Assembly: GCA_037447605.1 (NCBI GenBank)
Contig: CM074808.1
Span: 417,307 to 464,158, forward strand
DNA from: Zygnema circumcarinatum
Lineage: Eukaryota; Streptophyta; Zygnematophyceae; Zygnematales; Zygnemataceae
Reading direction: 5' to 3'
DNA: 46,852 nt
The notes beneath the pieces were generated by a model. The model saw nothing but the letters and a program-made list of their open reading frames with translations, was not told the origin of the DNA and ran no database searches. The translations under genes were made by a program, and so were the position numbers. This document shows positions 1 to 12,800 of this stretch, in pieces (position 1 is the first letter of the stretch; each line of letters starts with the position of its first letter).

Positions 1-267
1 CGGGAAAGAAATATTCAAAACAGGGGGGCGATCTCCTCCCGAAATATCCAAAATGGGGGAGGGGGGCAGAATAGCCGAAATGCGAGGGTCGGATTTCAAA
101 AAAACAGTGGCGGGATAACCAAGAAAAGGGGGGCGGTATATAGTTCTCCATAATCAATCATAACCTTACAATGACTAACTGTGAGACATGTTGACTCGTT
201 GACTTGTCCATAAGAACCATAAGAAAGCGACCCCTATTTCTCCACCTTTAGTCCTACTGTTTTCTTC
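1..267. other. 3' flank of MET1 with degenerate GC/A-rich repeat
   Basis: This stretch lies downstream of the MET1 stop codon (minus strand, 268-270) and probably includes its 3' UTR. Positions 1-160 hold loosely repeated units of about 30 bp, alternating A-rich words such as gaaatattcaaaac with G-runs. They resemble sequence inside the inverted-repeat element at 16170-17115, for example gggaaagaaatat and ggcgggata. A decayed related repeat is possible. No coding potential is seen. Confidence 0.4.
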
Positions 268-3200
268 TTATCTCCTACTATTGTCCCCCTCGTGCCCTCT
301 CCCTTTGCCTTTGCGAGCGAGTGCCGCCTTGAGCGCGTCTCCGAGTGCGCGAGCCAACGGCGGGGGAACCGCGTTTCCAATCTGCCGGTGCTTGGCCTGA
401 GTTGTGCCCCAAAACCTAAAGCTATCCGGAAACCCCTGGCAATCACAAAAATAGAAAAACAGAAAGAGAAAGATAGAGAGAGAGAGAGTGAGAGAGAGTG
501 TGTTAATGAGAGTGAGAGAGAGAAGTGAGAGAGGAAGAGAGAGCACAGATTACTGAGCATTAAAGGAATGCTCGTCTTTAATGTTCTTTTTCAGAAGGGT
601 TGATGGGTCTTGCTGTCTGTACCTGTGAGCGGGCGCACTCCCTCACAGAGACGATGCGGTCTTGGGAGGGATGGAAGCACATCCCAACTTTCCCCATTGG
701 CTGCGGATCCGTCACGGAGGTCGGAAAGTTTCCCTCCCAATCGAGCCGCCCGAAGAGGCCCTTCCATTGGTTGTGCCTCACCGCCGTGTTCGGAAGACAC
801 CAAGGAATCATCGCAGCTTGTCGTCCGTCGCTTAACCTTACCTGTTTAAGAAGTAGTTGAAAGAAACAGATTAAAACAGAATAAAAATAAGATAAACAAT
901 TGAAAAAAAATCAATAGTTTAATTTAGTTTAGTTTAGTCTAGTTTAATTTTAGTTTAGTTTAGTCTAGTTTAATTTTAGTTTAGTTTAGTTTTAGTTTAG
1001 CTTTTGGATTCTTCCCTTTTACCATGATTTCCGGAAGAGTCCTCCAGTCGGCCCCCGGGGTCTCCTTTGGAATGTGCTCACACCTCGCCAGATTCAGTTC
1101 ATTCATCTCCTTCGTTACATGGTCCCGTAGAACGGTTTCCGTTCCACGCACTTGCTTCTGAAACCAGGACTGCGGCACATCTCCGTACTGCATAGAGCAC
1201 GTTCTCAGACATGAGATCGTTTCTACAGGACGGGGCCAACTTACGGTTCATTGTTCCGTGTAAAACGCTCAAATAAACAACAAAGTGGAAAACAAAGAAA
1301 AGAAATGAGATAAAGTAAGAAAAGGGGCAGTAATTAAGAGAGTTACGCACCTCAATTTCCTCTTTGCTTGCTCCGTTTCCGACAGGTGGCAAGTCCCCAA
1401 TGGTATCCCGAACAGTAACTGAACGGAACGGCGCCCCTTTCCCTGCGTGAGGAACTGCCACATAGATCTGCCCTTTGCTGTTGAGAGAGACGCCGGTCTG
1501 GGAGCTCGCGAACACGTGGCGCTGCTTCGGCCAATCAGGGAGCACCTCTCCCGGAGCCGCCGCCCATATAAACGCCCGTTTCCGTGATTGGGCAACTCCG
1601 TAATTTCCAGCTTGGAGGACCCCAAATCGAACCTGAACGGAAGAGAGAAGAGTAAGAAACTGAAAATGAACGCATTCCTGTTCCCGAAGGGGTGTAGGCG
1701 GGGAGAGAGAGGGAGAGAGGGGCGGGAGGAGAAAGATGGGGGGAGGGAGAAAAGAGGAGGTAGGGGACAAGGGGGAGAGTCGGAGAAGGGGGAGAGGTGG
1801 AAAGGGCGGACAGAGTGGGGAATGGGAGGGCGGGGAGGAAGGGTTTGGGAAGGAAGAGAGAGAGAGAAGGAGGGGAGGGGGGTGGGAAAGGGGGAAAGTG
1901 GTGAGAGAGGGAGAGACGGGAGGGAGGGGAGAGGAGGGAGAGCGAGAATGTGCACATACCTGGTAACCCATGGCTAAGAGAGAGGCGAGAGTGAGGCGAA
2001 AAGTTTGGCCCTTGTTGAAAGACACGAAATTTCGCACATTTTCCAGCAAGAAGTATCGTGGTCGGAGATAGTCCGCAAAGGAAAGAAAAGACAAAATCAT
2101 TTCACACTGCACTTTACTCCACGTGCGGTTATTGAACCGATTCATGCCAGAAAAGCCCTGCATTGAAGGGACCCCAACATGATTAAAAGTAAAACAGACA
2201 ACCCACACAGGTTTGATTTTTAGATCAAAGCATCTGTTCAGCTTATGCGATCAGTTCCACAGTCAGCTTATAAACAAACCAGAGGTTACAGTTTCATGGT
2301 TCAAAATCCACTCAAAACTGGATAGAGTTGCCTCCTCGAGGAGCAACGAGGTGGATGCAAGCTTTCAAAAGAGCAATTTTTGAACCTTCAAAATGAAATG
2401 AAGTAAATATATCGTACCTGGCAGGGGGGACCCCCATTGATAAAGTCCACTTGGCCAGGCATTGGTAACTTCGCTTTTTTGTCTTCAGGAATTGCGGCAG
2501 CCTGCTCGACTGCCTCCGGGCTGGACAAACAGTCCTCTGCGTCTCCACCTTTTTCCATGATGCTCCTGGGATAACACCAGTATGGGAGAGAGTGTGGAAG
2601 GAGGGGAGGGAGGGGGGGCGAGAGAGAGAGGGAGAGAGGGGGGGGAAGGGAGACGTGAGGGGAATGGGCAGAGATGCGAGCGGGAGGGTGAGGGCGGTGG
2701 GGAGAGGGGGAGGGGAGGGGCAGAGGAGAGAGGGAGAGAGAGTCAGAGAGAAAGAGATGGGGGAGGGGAAGGAGATAAGCGATTTAGCAAGGCCATGATT
2801 TTGAGCTGGCCAGATCGACCCTAAAGAGTACCTCAAAACCACGTTGCAGTTTTCGCAGAAAACTTCCGCGTCCAGGTGGTTCAGAGCAAAGGCTTCAGCT
2901 GCTGGGCGTTCATATTCAATAGCCCATTTAGTGCGGCACACTCCTGCACAAGGAGAGAGTGTGTAAGAGAGAGAGGGGAGGGAGAGAGAGGATAGAGGAG
3001 GGGAAAAGAGAAGAGTCGAGTTGTTTACATTTTTTAAGTTATGAAGTTTTTTTGAGTTTTGAAGCTTCAAAACCTTCCTGGGGTTTGCAGGTGTTTGCTG
3101 TCCGGCATTTTTGGGTTTTTTTGTGAAAACGGAGCCTTTTGGGTTGAAAAAATTACTGCTAACCTGACTGCTGTAATCCTTCCGAAAGACCCCCACACCC

Positions 3201-6200
3201 TGCAAACACATCAAGAGTATCGAGCCTTGTATATTTTCCAATGTCAACTTCCTTCTCAATGGCTTCGCAATTCTCTGCCATTTTCCCCTTTCCTTTGATA
3301 ATGGCTTCCGCTTCGTCCGAATCGATAGGCATTTTTCCTTTGAATTTTAGCCTAGCCACTGCTGTCTCAGAAATTCTTGTGGAGAATTTCACATCTCTAG
3401 GCACCTGCATGGTAGAGGGACAAGAAAGTTTAAGTAAGACTCGAGGGATGAAACAAAGTGCAGGAAAAAAAATTGAGGTAGCTTCAAAACGAAAAAGGAT
3501 CAAGTCCCTACCCCACTGGTTAGTTTGCCAGATTTGGGGTCAAAGCTGCAACAGCAGAAAAATACATCGTCTCCTTCTAAAGACTCGCGGTTCGATCCCT
3601 CTTGAAATATTTCACATTTTCCCATGACTTCAGTCACGTTCACAGTGGCCATTTTTTGGGAGCAATAAACCTGCTCCATCAAACAATAAAGGTAAATATT
3701 TCAGGAAGGATTCAACGCAACTGATTGATAGAATTGGTGAGCATAAAGAGCTTAAAAAACTGAAAGCTGAAGGCACCCATCTAGATTAGACTCAGCTTTG
3801 AACACTTGTACTAAGGGAGAGAGAGCGGCGTAAGGAGGGAGAGATAGAGCGAGGTGCGAAGAAAGAGAGGGAGAGACTTTAAATAGAGCCAGTTTCACTA
3901 ACACGCAGAAGCAGAAGAAGTACCTCACGCAGGTCGGATTTGTAAGCCAAATCTTGATTGATGTCCTCCGGCCGGAAGAATCTTCTCACTGTTATTTTTT
4001 TTGGGACTGCTTTCCCTGATGACTTTTCTATTTTGCTATCCACCTTCACCAGCTGCCCTAAAGCCCACGCCTTCAACCCCACATTTCTGCTTCCTTTGAT
4101 TTTTTCTGCTGCGACTTCTCCATCGCCCTCATTGTTGAACGCTTCTACCTCCAAATACATGAAATCATCCATTTTGTATTCTACTCCCCGTAACCGAAAC
4201 CCGCCATTGTTTGAAAGCACGGCAGTCTCATTAGCCATCTGCTCTGCAGCTGCAGCTTCACATGCTCTGCAGTTTCCGTCACCGAGAGAAATTCCGTTCG
4301 GTAGATCAAAAAAACCCCCTTTCTCAGGACTGTAGAGCTTTTGGTAAAAATACTCCGGCATTAATCCGTCCCGTTGTCGCTCCTTTGCACGTAGACTCTC
4401 CGCTTCATCATCTGCAAAGTTTTTTTTTCGATGTTGGTGACCCGACGGTCGTTCCCTTCTCTGTAATGAGATGGAATGCCTGTTTTATACCAAAATAAAG
4501 ATCCACATAGTAAGTAACCCACAAGCTATTTACTTTTAGTCAAACCTAAAACCAATCCAGAAAGCCACTAAGGCTCAGAGTCTTCAGTATCTCAATTTTC
4601 CTTTGTGTTTCGGGTGATACTGTGTGAGGAGTCCCATGGATTCTACATGACATGTCACGTAAATAATAAAGAGGAAAAGGCACTACCTGATGGAGCCCAA
4701 CGGAGTATCTTCACATCGCTCCGTCAAGAAGAGCTCTCTCTCACTAGCAACATTCTCAAGTACTGTATCACGTCCGTGCTCCAAAACTCTTCCATGTATC
4801 ATAGAAGCCCCATCTTCTTCCTTATACATGTACTCCACAAGCATAAAGTTCAAACATGGGCTTCCCTCCTCACTCTCCCTCTCCACTACCACTCCCATAC
4901 CCACACTTACTTTCTCTCCCTTGATAACAGCATTTGCATACAACCTCAAACCGTTCGAAGTCCTTCCGGTCGATTTCCCAACAAATGTATGGTCTACATC
5001 TGCACCGTTTAGATGTGCCTTTTTGTCAACAAGGAACAGTTTCGTTTTCCCCCTCGTCTTCGGCAAAGTCATAGCACCTTCGACTTCTTCCTCGTCGCTA
5101 TCCTCCTCCTGCACCTCCTCCAGTTCATCTCCTCCATTCTCCTCTACCACTTCTTTCATTGTTTCCACTTCAGCTTCGCCTGCCATCAGCGCCATCTTCT
5201 CATAATAGCTGCTCCATATGTTCTTCACAAGTCTTGTTGTGGTTGCCGGCATAGGCTTCCGCTTTGTAGCATCGGGTCGAAGGTGTGCACTAGGATTATT
5301 GTTTCGGCCTAATTTTCGAGCAACTTTCAGAGAGACCTTGAGTTTTGTGTGCTGCTTTTCGACCATCATTTGTTCGAGCCCGGATCCGAAGGCACTTCTT
5401 TGAACGTTTTGGTCTGGATATTCTCGTAGCTGCTGAAGAATAATTTGACCGTGTACGACCATGTACCGCTCAATCTGTTCTAGCTCGTGCTTTGTGCATG
5501 GCTTGCTGTTGTCCTTCCTTCTCTGCAAGGAGAACGGCGAAGGGAGGGTGGGAAGAGAAGAGAGCAAAGAGAAGGGCAAACAGGTTTTTAGGCTTTGAAG
5601 GAAAAAGTGAAGATATTCATAGAGAAACATCCATCACAAAAGGGAAGAACGCACAGCATTTCAAGAGGACTCTTGAGAATCAGAGGAGATAGAAATGCAT
5701 ACCTTGTTCGCTATCCTGCTCACAACATCGAGGAAAGAAAGACGGGAAACTCTTGATTCTGCTTTCAACAGAGTAATCACATCGATCGCCAGTCTCGCAA
5801 TCTGTAAGATGGGCTCATAGAACGCCTTGTATTGTGCAGAGGGCCGACCCAATCTATACCAAAACATGTCTGTTTTGATCCAAACAAACAGCAGGTTTGC
5901 TCCAAATTCAATCTTCCACTCTCTGATTGCACTCAAATATATTCGGAGACCTCCGCATTCCGTTTTGGCCAATCCATGGCTGCCTTCTCCAATCTCATTG
6001 GTGAGTCCTTCGCCTTTGAAAGAAGAATTTGAAAGATTTTCGTTTGACGTAGAGTTAGTTTCCTCTGGAATGCAATAGCCTCCTCCGTCATCAGCAGATA
6101 CAATTCCTGAACCAAAGATGGTAATATCTTCATCTACTCCAGCCAACATTGGCAGCATTTCGAGTGAAATGAGACGCAATTCCCCATTGTAAAGTGTCCA

Positions 6201-8891
6201 GTCCTCAAGGAGTTTCTCCTCTCGGTATTGGAAGTCCACCTCATCCTCCCCTTCAAAGACAACGAGCTCGTTACATTCGTCGTCAGACTTCTGCAGAAAT
6301 GAAGGAGAATAAAGAGATGATGACCTGCATGAGTTTTTTTGTTTTCAACTCGATTCTGACGATCATTTTCAAAGCGAGTTCATCAGGACTCTCGCTTAGC
6401 TCCTCAAAGTGTGCTTGAAAGGTAAGCTGAGGATGAGCTCACCTTTAAATACGTCGGTTGTGGATAATCCGGAGCAATTTCCTTTTCATTGATCTTAATG
6501 TACGTTTTCAGTGACCCTGCAATGCAACACGTGCACGTGTGAGGTCCACTAGTGAGTGTTGGCTATCCTTCCTTTGATCATTTTTTCACGATTAGCTTAC
6601 TTTCACAAAATTGAAATAGAAAGACTTATTCTGCTCACCTTTCATTTGCCGCCCTCCTCCTCGGCCCACACCCATCTTGCGTTCTTCTTTCAGAGCTAAA
6701 TTCAGAACATAATCATCTGAAGTGACGATGGAAGCTGCTCCGCCAGAGCTCGATGAGTTTCTGCTCCCATTTCCTTCAACACAAATTGTGATGCCTTTAC
6801 TTGACGAACTACGTGCACTTGTTTCCTGCTCCGTAAACGCCAGATGCTCCGCACTTGCGGCAGCCATGGCCCTGCAGAAGACAAAAGCAGAAACCATGCT
6901 TCAAAAAATCATTTCGTTTTCTTATCACAAAGGTTCCCGATATAGTGTATCGACTAGATTCGGATGCTTTTCGGAGAGAAGGGAGAAGACAATAGAGAAA
7001 AAGAAGGAAGAGAGAGGGGCGGGGAGAGAGAGAGAGAGACAGAGAGAGAGAGAGAGGAGGGGTGGAGAAGGGGGCATGGACGGAGTGCTCCCACCTGATA
7101 GCCTCCAGGTGGGAAAAGAGCTGGTCATCACCGCTTGCGTGGTGATCGAGCTCTGACAGCTGCTCTGCCACAAAGGCTCCATGCTGCTTCAGCGGTCCAT
7201 TTGCAAAATATGCTTTTGCTCCGGCCTTCTCTCTGTTCCTCATAGCCTCTGAAACCTTTCCTACAAGCTCTGAAAAAATTAAATCTGGATTCCCGCCGTC
7301 GGGTTTGGATAAGGCACGGAACACCTCCACACAAAGATCTGCTTTTTCCTGCAAAGAAAAAGATAATCCAAGCATTAGAAGCGAGCGAAACTGTTGTTAG
7401 TGCGTTGATTGTTCCACGGTTGACTCTCTAGAATTGGGGCTTTCGGGGCCCAAGGACCTATACAGTACTTGTGATCTGAATGCGAATGCAGTAAGAAATA
7501 AGAAACTCTCACCTGCAATTTTTCAAAGAATTTCCGATATTTTGGAGCTGGCTTGCTAATTATATAATCCGCTGATTCGGTCGAGACACGGATCGTAGCT
7601 GGGGAAGGACTCTTATATCCCTCAATATGCCAAGTGATGATTGGTCCAATATCCAAACAGCGAAATCCCTGTGGAAAGTCCATTGAAAAGGTACGATATC
7701 TCCACGGTTAGTAGATGTTCCTACTGTTCAAATCTTTAGCTTCAATGTATCTATCTACCCGACAAGTCAGAGAGTGAGGGACTGGGAGGGATAGAAGTAT
7801 AAACTATACAGAACATACAGAATATATAGAATATACACAGATTAATGGAATATCAAGGCGGTAGACCTATTTTGGATTTGCAAGAATCATCTACTGACCG
7901 TAATGTATTATTCTCTCGTAGAAACAAGCAATAATAGAGAAATAGCAAGTAGAGAGGGAAGAGAGATGGAGAGAGTGGGAGGGATAGGACCAAGAGGCAA
8001 AAGAGGAGAGAGGGAAAGAGAGAGAGAGACAGATTGGTTTACCTGAGACTTGCAGAGAGGCTTGCTGTATGGCAGTATTAGGCCCTCCATGTACAGGGAA
8101 GCATCCTCAGCCCATGCCATGGCTTCCAGCGCCATGGCTTCCCCCTCCTCGTTTGTGATCATGAAGTCCAAAAGTCTCCGCAGAGGAGTCCCCTCTGAGT
8201 CCACCCCTTCAGAGCACATGGTATCTGCAACAGCTGCCGCTTCTGCAAAGAAGTATTGCATTGCAATCAAATTGAATTGAATTTAATTGAAACGAATCGA
8301 ATCGGGTTAGACCGCATGAGCATGACCCAAAAAAACAAAACTAGGTGCGAAAAATGTGGCGCAGTCATCGAGGAAGGGGATCGCAACGAAGGACAAACAT
8401 GGTTTGTTTGAGAGGATGGTTCACTTAGAGCGGCGGGAGAGCGAACGAGGGAGTGTGTGAGAGAGAGAGAGAGAGAGTGGGAGAGAGAAAGAGAGAGAGT
8501 GGGAGAGAGAAGAGAGAGAGTGGAAGTGAGAGAGAGAGGGGGGATCACCTCTAGGTCAAAACTGAATCACCACTTGCATTCCGCGTCCATCCCTCTCACC
8601 TGTATCCGCCACCCTCTCCTTCTTCAAAGGTATCACGGCATCTTCATCCCTTTTTTTCATTTTTTTCTCCTTGTAAGTCACATTTGCCTTCGCTGTCAAT
8701 CGCCTGGGCCTGTTGTTGTGATAAGTAGGAGAAATTTCGTCGCTTTCTTCACACGCTACCTCTTCTCCTCTGCTCTCAGATCCGCATGACTGCTTCACAG
8801 TTTTTAACTTCTTTAACTTATTTCCCTTCTGAGCCGTATGGGGGGGGCGCTTCCTCTGGTTCATTGAAAAAGCAGCCTCAACATCCGCCAT
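268..8891 (-). CDS. MET1: MET1/DNMT1-type maintenance DNA (cytosine-5) methyltransferase
   Basis: This enzyme copies CG methylation onto the new strand after replication in the nucleus. Exons in gene order: 8600-8891, 8043-8242, 7513-7668, 7095-7348, 6639-6871, 6443-6516, 5703-6290, 4687-5522, 3924-4458, 3512-3670, 3164-3404, 2832-2943, 2418-2565, 1960-2157, 1351-1632, 1023-1187, 623-841, 268-435. Phases agree and give about 1,619 aa; Arabidopsis MET1 is slightly shorter. Two replication-foci domains lie at about residues 98-300 and 404-599, and two BAH domains at about 765-890 and 930-1085. The catalytic part carries motif I DVFAGCGG (about 1174), the PCQ catalytic cysteine at the exon 13/14 border, ENV (about 1315) and a C-terminal GNAVPPPLA. 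There is no CXXC finger, and two RFDs are present, which is the plant arrangement. The start at 8891 has a strong context (accATGg). The exon 9 acceptor is ttacagAG, chosen because it keeps frame. Confidence 0.95.
459..546. repeat. GA-rich microsatellite in last MET1 intron
   Basis: Interrupted (GA)n tract within the intron between exons 17 and 18 (436-622). On the transcribed strand it is pyrimidine-rich and lies upstream of the acceptor at 436-437. Confidence 0.85.
903..1012. repeat. (TTTAG)n pentamer array in MET1 intron
   Basis: About twenty TTTAG/TTTAA-type units lie in the intron 842-1022. On the coding (minus) strand they read CTAAA/CTAAAC, close to the plant branch-point consensus CTRAY, and they sit directly upstream of the acceptor of exon 17. 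Confidence 0.85.
1690..1945. repeat. Polypurine tract in MET1 intron
   Basis: About 250 bp of nearly pure G/A on the plus strand fill most of the intron 1633-1959. Similar purine tracts fill the introns at 2580-2775, 2950-3005, 3815-3880, 6985-7075, 7960-8035 and 8455-8545. All are non-coding; open frames across them are a low-complexity artefact. Confidence 0.85.
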
Positions 8892-9199
8892 GGTTACGTC
8901 TGCTACTTTCCCAGCTCTATTCCTGCACTCTTCTGCTGCTCTCCCCTCCACCTCTCTCTATCTCTCCCTCTCCCCTCCCCCCTCACCAGTCTACCTGCCA
9001 CTTGGCGCCACTCTCTCCGTTCCCTCCCACCCTCCCTCTCTCTACCCACACCCCTTCTCTCCCCCTCTTCCTCTTCCATTCCCCGCGCCCATTCACTTCC
9101 ACTCCTTCCCTCTCCCACTCCCCCCTCTCCCCCCTCTCCCCCCCCACTCCCTCCCTCTCCGACCATCCCTGGAGACAGCGAGAGATTGAGAGGGATGCG

Positions 9200-9207
9200 T
9201 TTGGCGC
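9200..9207 (+). promoter_or_regulatory. E2F site (TTTGGCGC) upstream of MET1
   Basis: Perfect match to the E2F consensus TTTSSCGS, about 310 bp upstream of the MET1 start codon. It is one of an opposed pair with 9260-9267. E2F/RBR control of MET1 is known in plants, so the placement makes sense. Confidence 0.65.
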
Positions 9208-9259
9208 GGGGGGCGAAAGTTCGTATTCAATTGCGGCAGCCGAAAGGAGAGACGGATTC

Positions 9260-9267
9260 GCGCCAAA
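9260..9267 (-). promoter_or_regulatory. E2F site (TTTGGCGC, minus strand) upstream of MET1
   Basis: The minus strand reads TTTTGGCGCGAA across 9257-9268, the canonical high-affinity E2F form. It lies about 370 bp upstream of the MET1 ATG and faces the site at 9200-9207. Confidence 0.7.
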
Positions 9268-9834
9268 ACCTGCAAAATTTTTATGCGGTCCAGCAAAGCA
9301 ACTTTGGGCAGAAAAAATTCAGAATCGATTTTTAGTACATTTTTCACTTCATTACATTTTCTTTTTCATATTATATTGTTTTTCCATTTTCTACAGTATA
9401 TGGCATCGTCCATCGTGAGAACAATGCCACATCCGCCCCTCGATGTAAATTTCCTTCTCTTTATCTTCTTAAAATTTATACTGAGTCGTGCCCTCGTCAA
9501 GTTTGCAAGAGTGTCAGACGTGCGTCCAGTTGACGGTTTTTTCTTCTAATAAAGGCACATGTTAGAGAGTTCATTGTGATGAACAAGGATCGACAAGGAT
9601 GTCGCTATTCTCTTCCATGCAATACGGATATTTTTTGGGTTGCAAATAGAGTTCTGTGCAGGCAGGCAGGCGAATTCATGATGCATGCATGGCCATGCAA
9701 CTGCATCACAGCCACATATACATGTATGAGACCAAACCAAAACGTGAGCTCAGCAGATAAAGTTTCTAAAGGGGCGCAATAGACATGGCTTCTGTCCAAC
9801 CAGGCACTACGCGAGTCTCTGACCCACCCAACAG

Positions 9835-12800
9835 CTACACCAGTGTCCTCCTTTCCTTGCGCAAGCTACCCTTACCAGTTGATGTCCAATTCCTGCTAAA
9901 GAAAAATCCCAACAAACTCCCTCCTCTAATTTCCCTCCTTTCCAAACCCGCACCCTGCCCCTCGTCCTCCCCCTCATCGGCCCCAACACTCATCAGTCTC
10001 CGTACATTCTTTGAAGGCTGCGTCTCCTTCACCGTCTCCTTCACCTCAATCTTTGAAACTTCGGTTGCATTGGGTGCCTGTTTCGACCCTTTCGTTGTCG
10101 TCGAGTTCTGTAGCTCAGCTCCTTCCTTTAGCGCCGTTATCTCCATATCAGACGGCCCACTCTGAGAGCCCTTTGTCTCCGAAGACTTAGCCTCTGCAGC
10201 CTTTTCGGACTCAGTCTCATCCTGTGTACCTTCTTCCACTGTTTCTTCTTCCTGTGATCCAAAAATCACCGGGTCGTCCCACATCATATTCACCATCATG
10301 TTTGTCAAGGTCAAGGAAACCACGTGAGGAAACAAATTAGGGTTCCAGCAGCAGTCTTGAATCTCCTTTGTGCCGTGATCGCACCGGACCCCTCCCATTG
10401 AACATTTCCGAGGGTAGAAAACGACCCCATCTACAGTTCTGTCCGATCGGGCGAATGCGACATTGAAGGCATCGAGATAGAGGAGGCTCCCGTCCGCTGT
10501 TTGAGCATCACCAGTCAGAGAGAAATGGTCCTGAAACATCTTCTCTACAGCTGAGTTAATAGCGCAAGCTTTTCCAAGGGCGAGATCGTCACCAGGTTTG
10601 GGTCGACCGCAATAGTTATCCTCATCAAATCTGCAAAATGAGCATGATGATGACTTTGTCAGTCATTTCCAAGAAGCCCTTCAAGCACCATAAGGGATTT
10701 GTGTAAGCAAGCTTTCCCCATTTAGACCTTACAGTATGCGTAACATTCACAAGCAAGCCGAATCGGTCGTTCAAATTACTGAACGGGAAGTTACCACCTC
10801 GATATCCACCCAGTATATCTGTGTATCTGTGTGTGTATAGTGCTGGGTGGATATCGAGGAATAGGTTAAGAACACGGGGTCTATTACTTGTTTGTTTTCG
10901 GACTTACCTGCCCGTATTTGATCTGTATAGTACACGGCCCTTAAAGGGTTTGCCGCACCATGACCGCCGTTCCTTGGGACACTTCAAATTTTCAACGAGC
11001 TCACGAACAGCTTTGCCAATGTTCTCATCTTCTTCAAATTTTGACTCTTCCGAGACGAGAGTTCCGAACCACGTTCCATAACTAAAAATAAGCACATCGT
11101 AAGGAGAAGTCGAATTTGTTAATGGACGTTGTTCTTGAAGAGTCGACGTTTCTGGACGGTCTCCCTGCATATATTTCAGCAACATGGGGACAACAATTGA
11201 GAAGAACGTCTTACCTCAGAGTGTGTCCTTCTAGAAGCTAAGAAATTAAGGAAAAAAAAAAACTGCACGCAAATACCGGGAGGCAGAGAGAGAGAGAGAG
11301 ATGGGAGGGAGAAGGGCAAAAAAGGAAAAGGGATATGAGGAGACAGAGGGGAGAGATAGATGGTGTAGAGAAAGGGAGAATGAGGACGAGAGGAGAAAAT
11401 GAGGAAGATAGGAGTGAATGGGGGAGAATGGGGGAGAATGAGGGAAAACGAGGGAAACGTGGGACAAGGGAGAAAGTAGAGAGTTGCAAGATGGATAGAG
11501 AGAGAGAGGACAGGAAGAGAAAAACGTCAGAAGAGTTGTAAGATGCGAGAGTTGAGGATTCCACCCTAAAACATCTTCATTAGAGAGGAAGGGAACTAAA
11601 TTGAGTCCAAGAAACGTACATTCATTACAGCGTGTATTTTGGGCCACCATTCATTTCTCTGGCTAGCTGGAAAATACGCGATTTTGATACCCTTAGAAGT
11701 AAGTGGATTCGGCATGACAATGTCCGCATCTTGCTCGAACGGTTCTTTGTTGAACCCGGCAACAATCCCGTCCCACGATGATTGAAATGTAAGTTCATCC
11801 AGTTGATAGCCTTCAGGATCCTGAAGGATGTCTGGCCCTACACCCTGCTCAAACATGAAAAGTAGCCAAGAGTTACTTATAAAAATTACCAGCTTTGCCT
11901 TCGAATGCAAGCAGGAATAGCATTCTTTGCGACACTCACCCTTAACCAGTTGGAAAAGTCCACAAAATGGCCTTGGACACTTTCGTCTCCCACGAATGCG
12001 ATCGACTTCCCCTTGAACCGCCGCAAGAAATCACTTCGCTTCCGAAACGGAATAGCACATGTTCTAGGGGCCCATACATAGTCATCGACAAACCATTCAT
12101 TTATCGCCCCCATAACCTCCTCGCCACATTGACATTCTAGAACATCTCTCCGCACCCACTGCCCGGGCTCGTTAATTGCAGCAGCATCACACGGATCACA
12201 TCCTCGAGCCTCTTCCTCAGGGTTGGGCTCCACTACGAGGTCATAAGGGCTATACATTGTTGAGTATTGATGGAGGGCGGGCGGGAGGAAGGACTCATCG
12301 GGAAGCGGCCTCTCATGGTTCAGAATTACGCTATCGCACATAACCCAAAGTTTATATTCACCTTCTTGCTGTGGGACATAGTCAACTCGGAATACTGACT
12401 GTCGGTGCTGGGTAAGTTGTGGAAGAATAATTCCAACTCCTGTCGCCCTAACATAGCAGTGCACAGTTGGACCTGCTGTCCGAATGAAGAAAGTGGCTTT
12501 TTCCATAAGCTTAGCGCGTATAAGGCCACTACCCCAGATACAGGGCTCCTGCAATGGGCTTGAGGAAGCACATCAGACATTCTAGCCACAAAGGGAATTC
12601 TCAGCCATAGGTGGGGGTTAGGACATGGGCTGAGAGGCTGAACAGTGTTGCATGTGCTCAAAAAAGGAGTACAAAACGCAGCTCAGGTCACTCACCCATC
12701 TGTTCACAGCCAGTTCTGGGCACCAACTCGGAACCTGGTTATCAGCTAGCACCGATCGGAATTCATAACCAATCAAGTTGCCTCGAGCTTGTGCCTTTCC

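Larger units (their letters stand above)
8892..9834. other. MET1 promoter and 5' leader; 3' flank of the upstream gene
   Basis: Going upstream from the MET1 ATG, 8935-9180 is a CT-rich tract (purine on the transcribed strand), probably leader or core promoter. 9195-9270 holds two E2F sites. 9350-9550 is AT-rich. 9640-9720 holds a CATGCATG (RY-type) cluster, including the 14-bp palindrome TGCATGGCCATGCA at 9686-9699. The part nearest 9834 should be the 3' UTR of the next gene, which is on the same strand. No further gene is seen. Confidence 0.6.

Noticed and set aside
3575-3605. tRNA-like T-loop word (GGTTCGATCC)
   Set aside because: It lies inside MET1 exon 10, and no cloverleaf can be built around it.
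4459-4462. MET1 exon 9 acceptor at TTACAG (exon start 4460)
   Set aside because: It shifts the frame relative to exon 8. Using the next AG two bases on restores the frame and the conserved RPSGHQ block.
8892-8951. A longer MET1 N-terminus starting at 8951
   Set aside because: The codon at 8951 is GTG, not ATG. The first ATG in frame is at 8891 and has a strong context.
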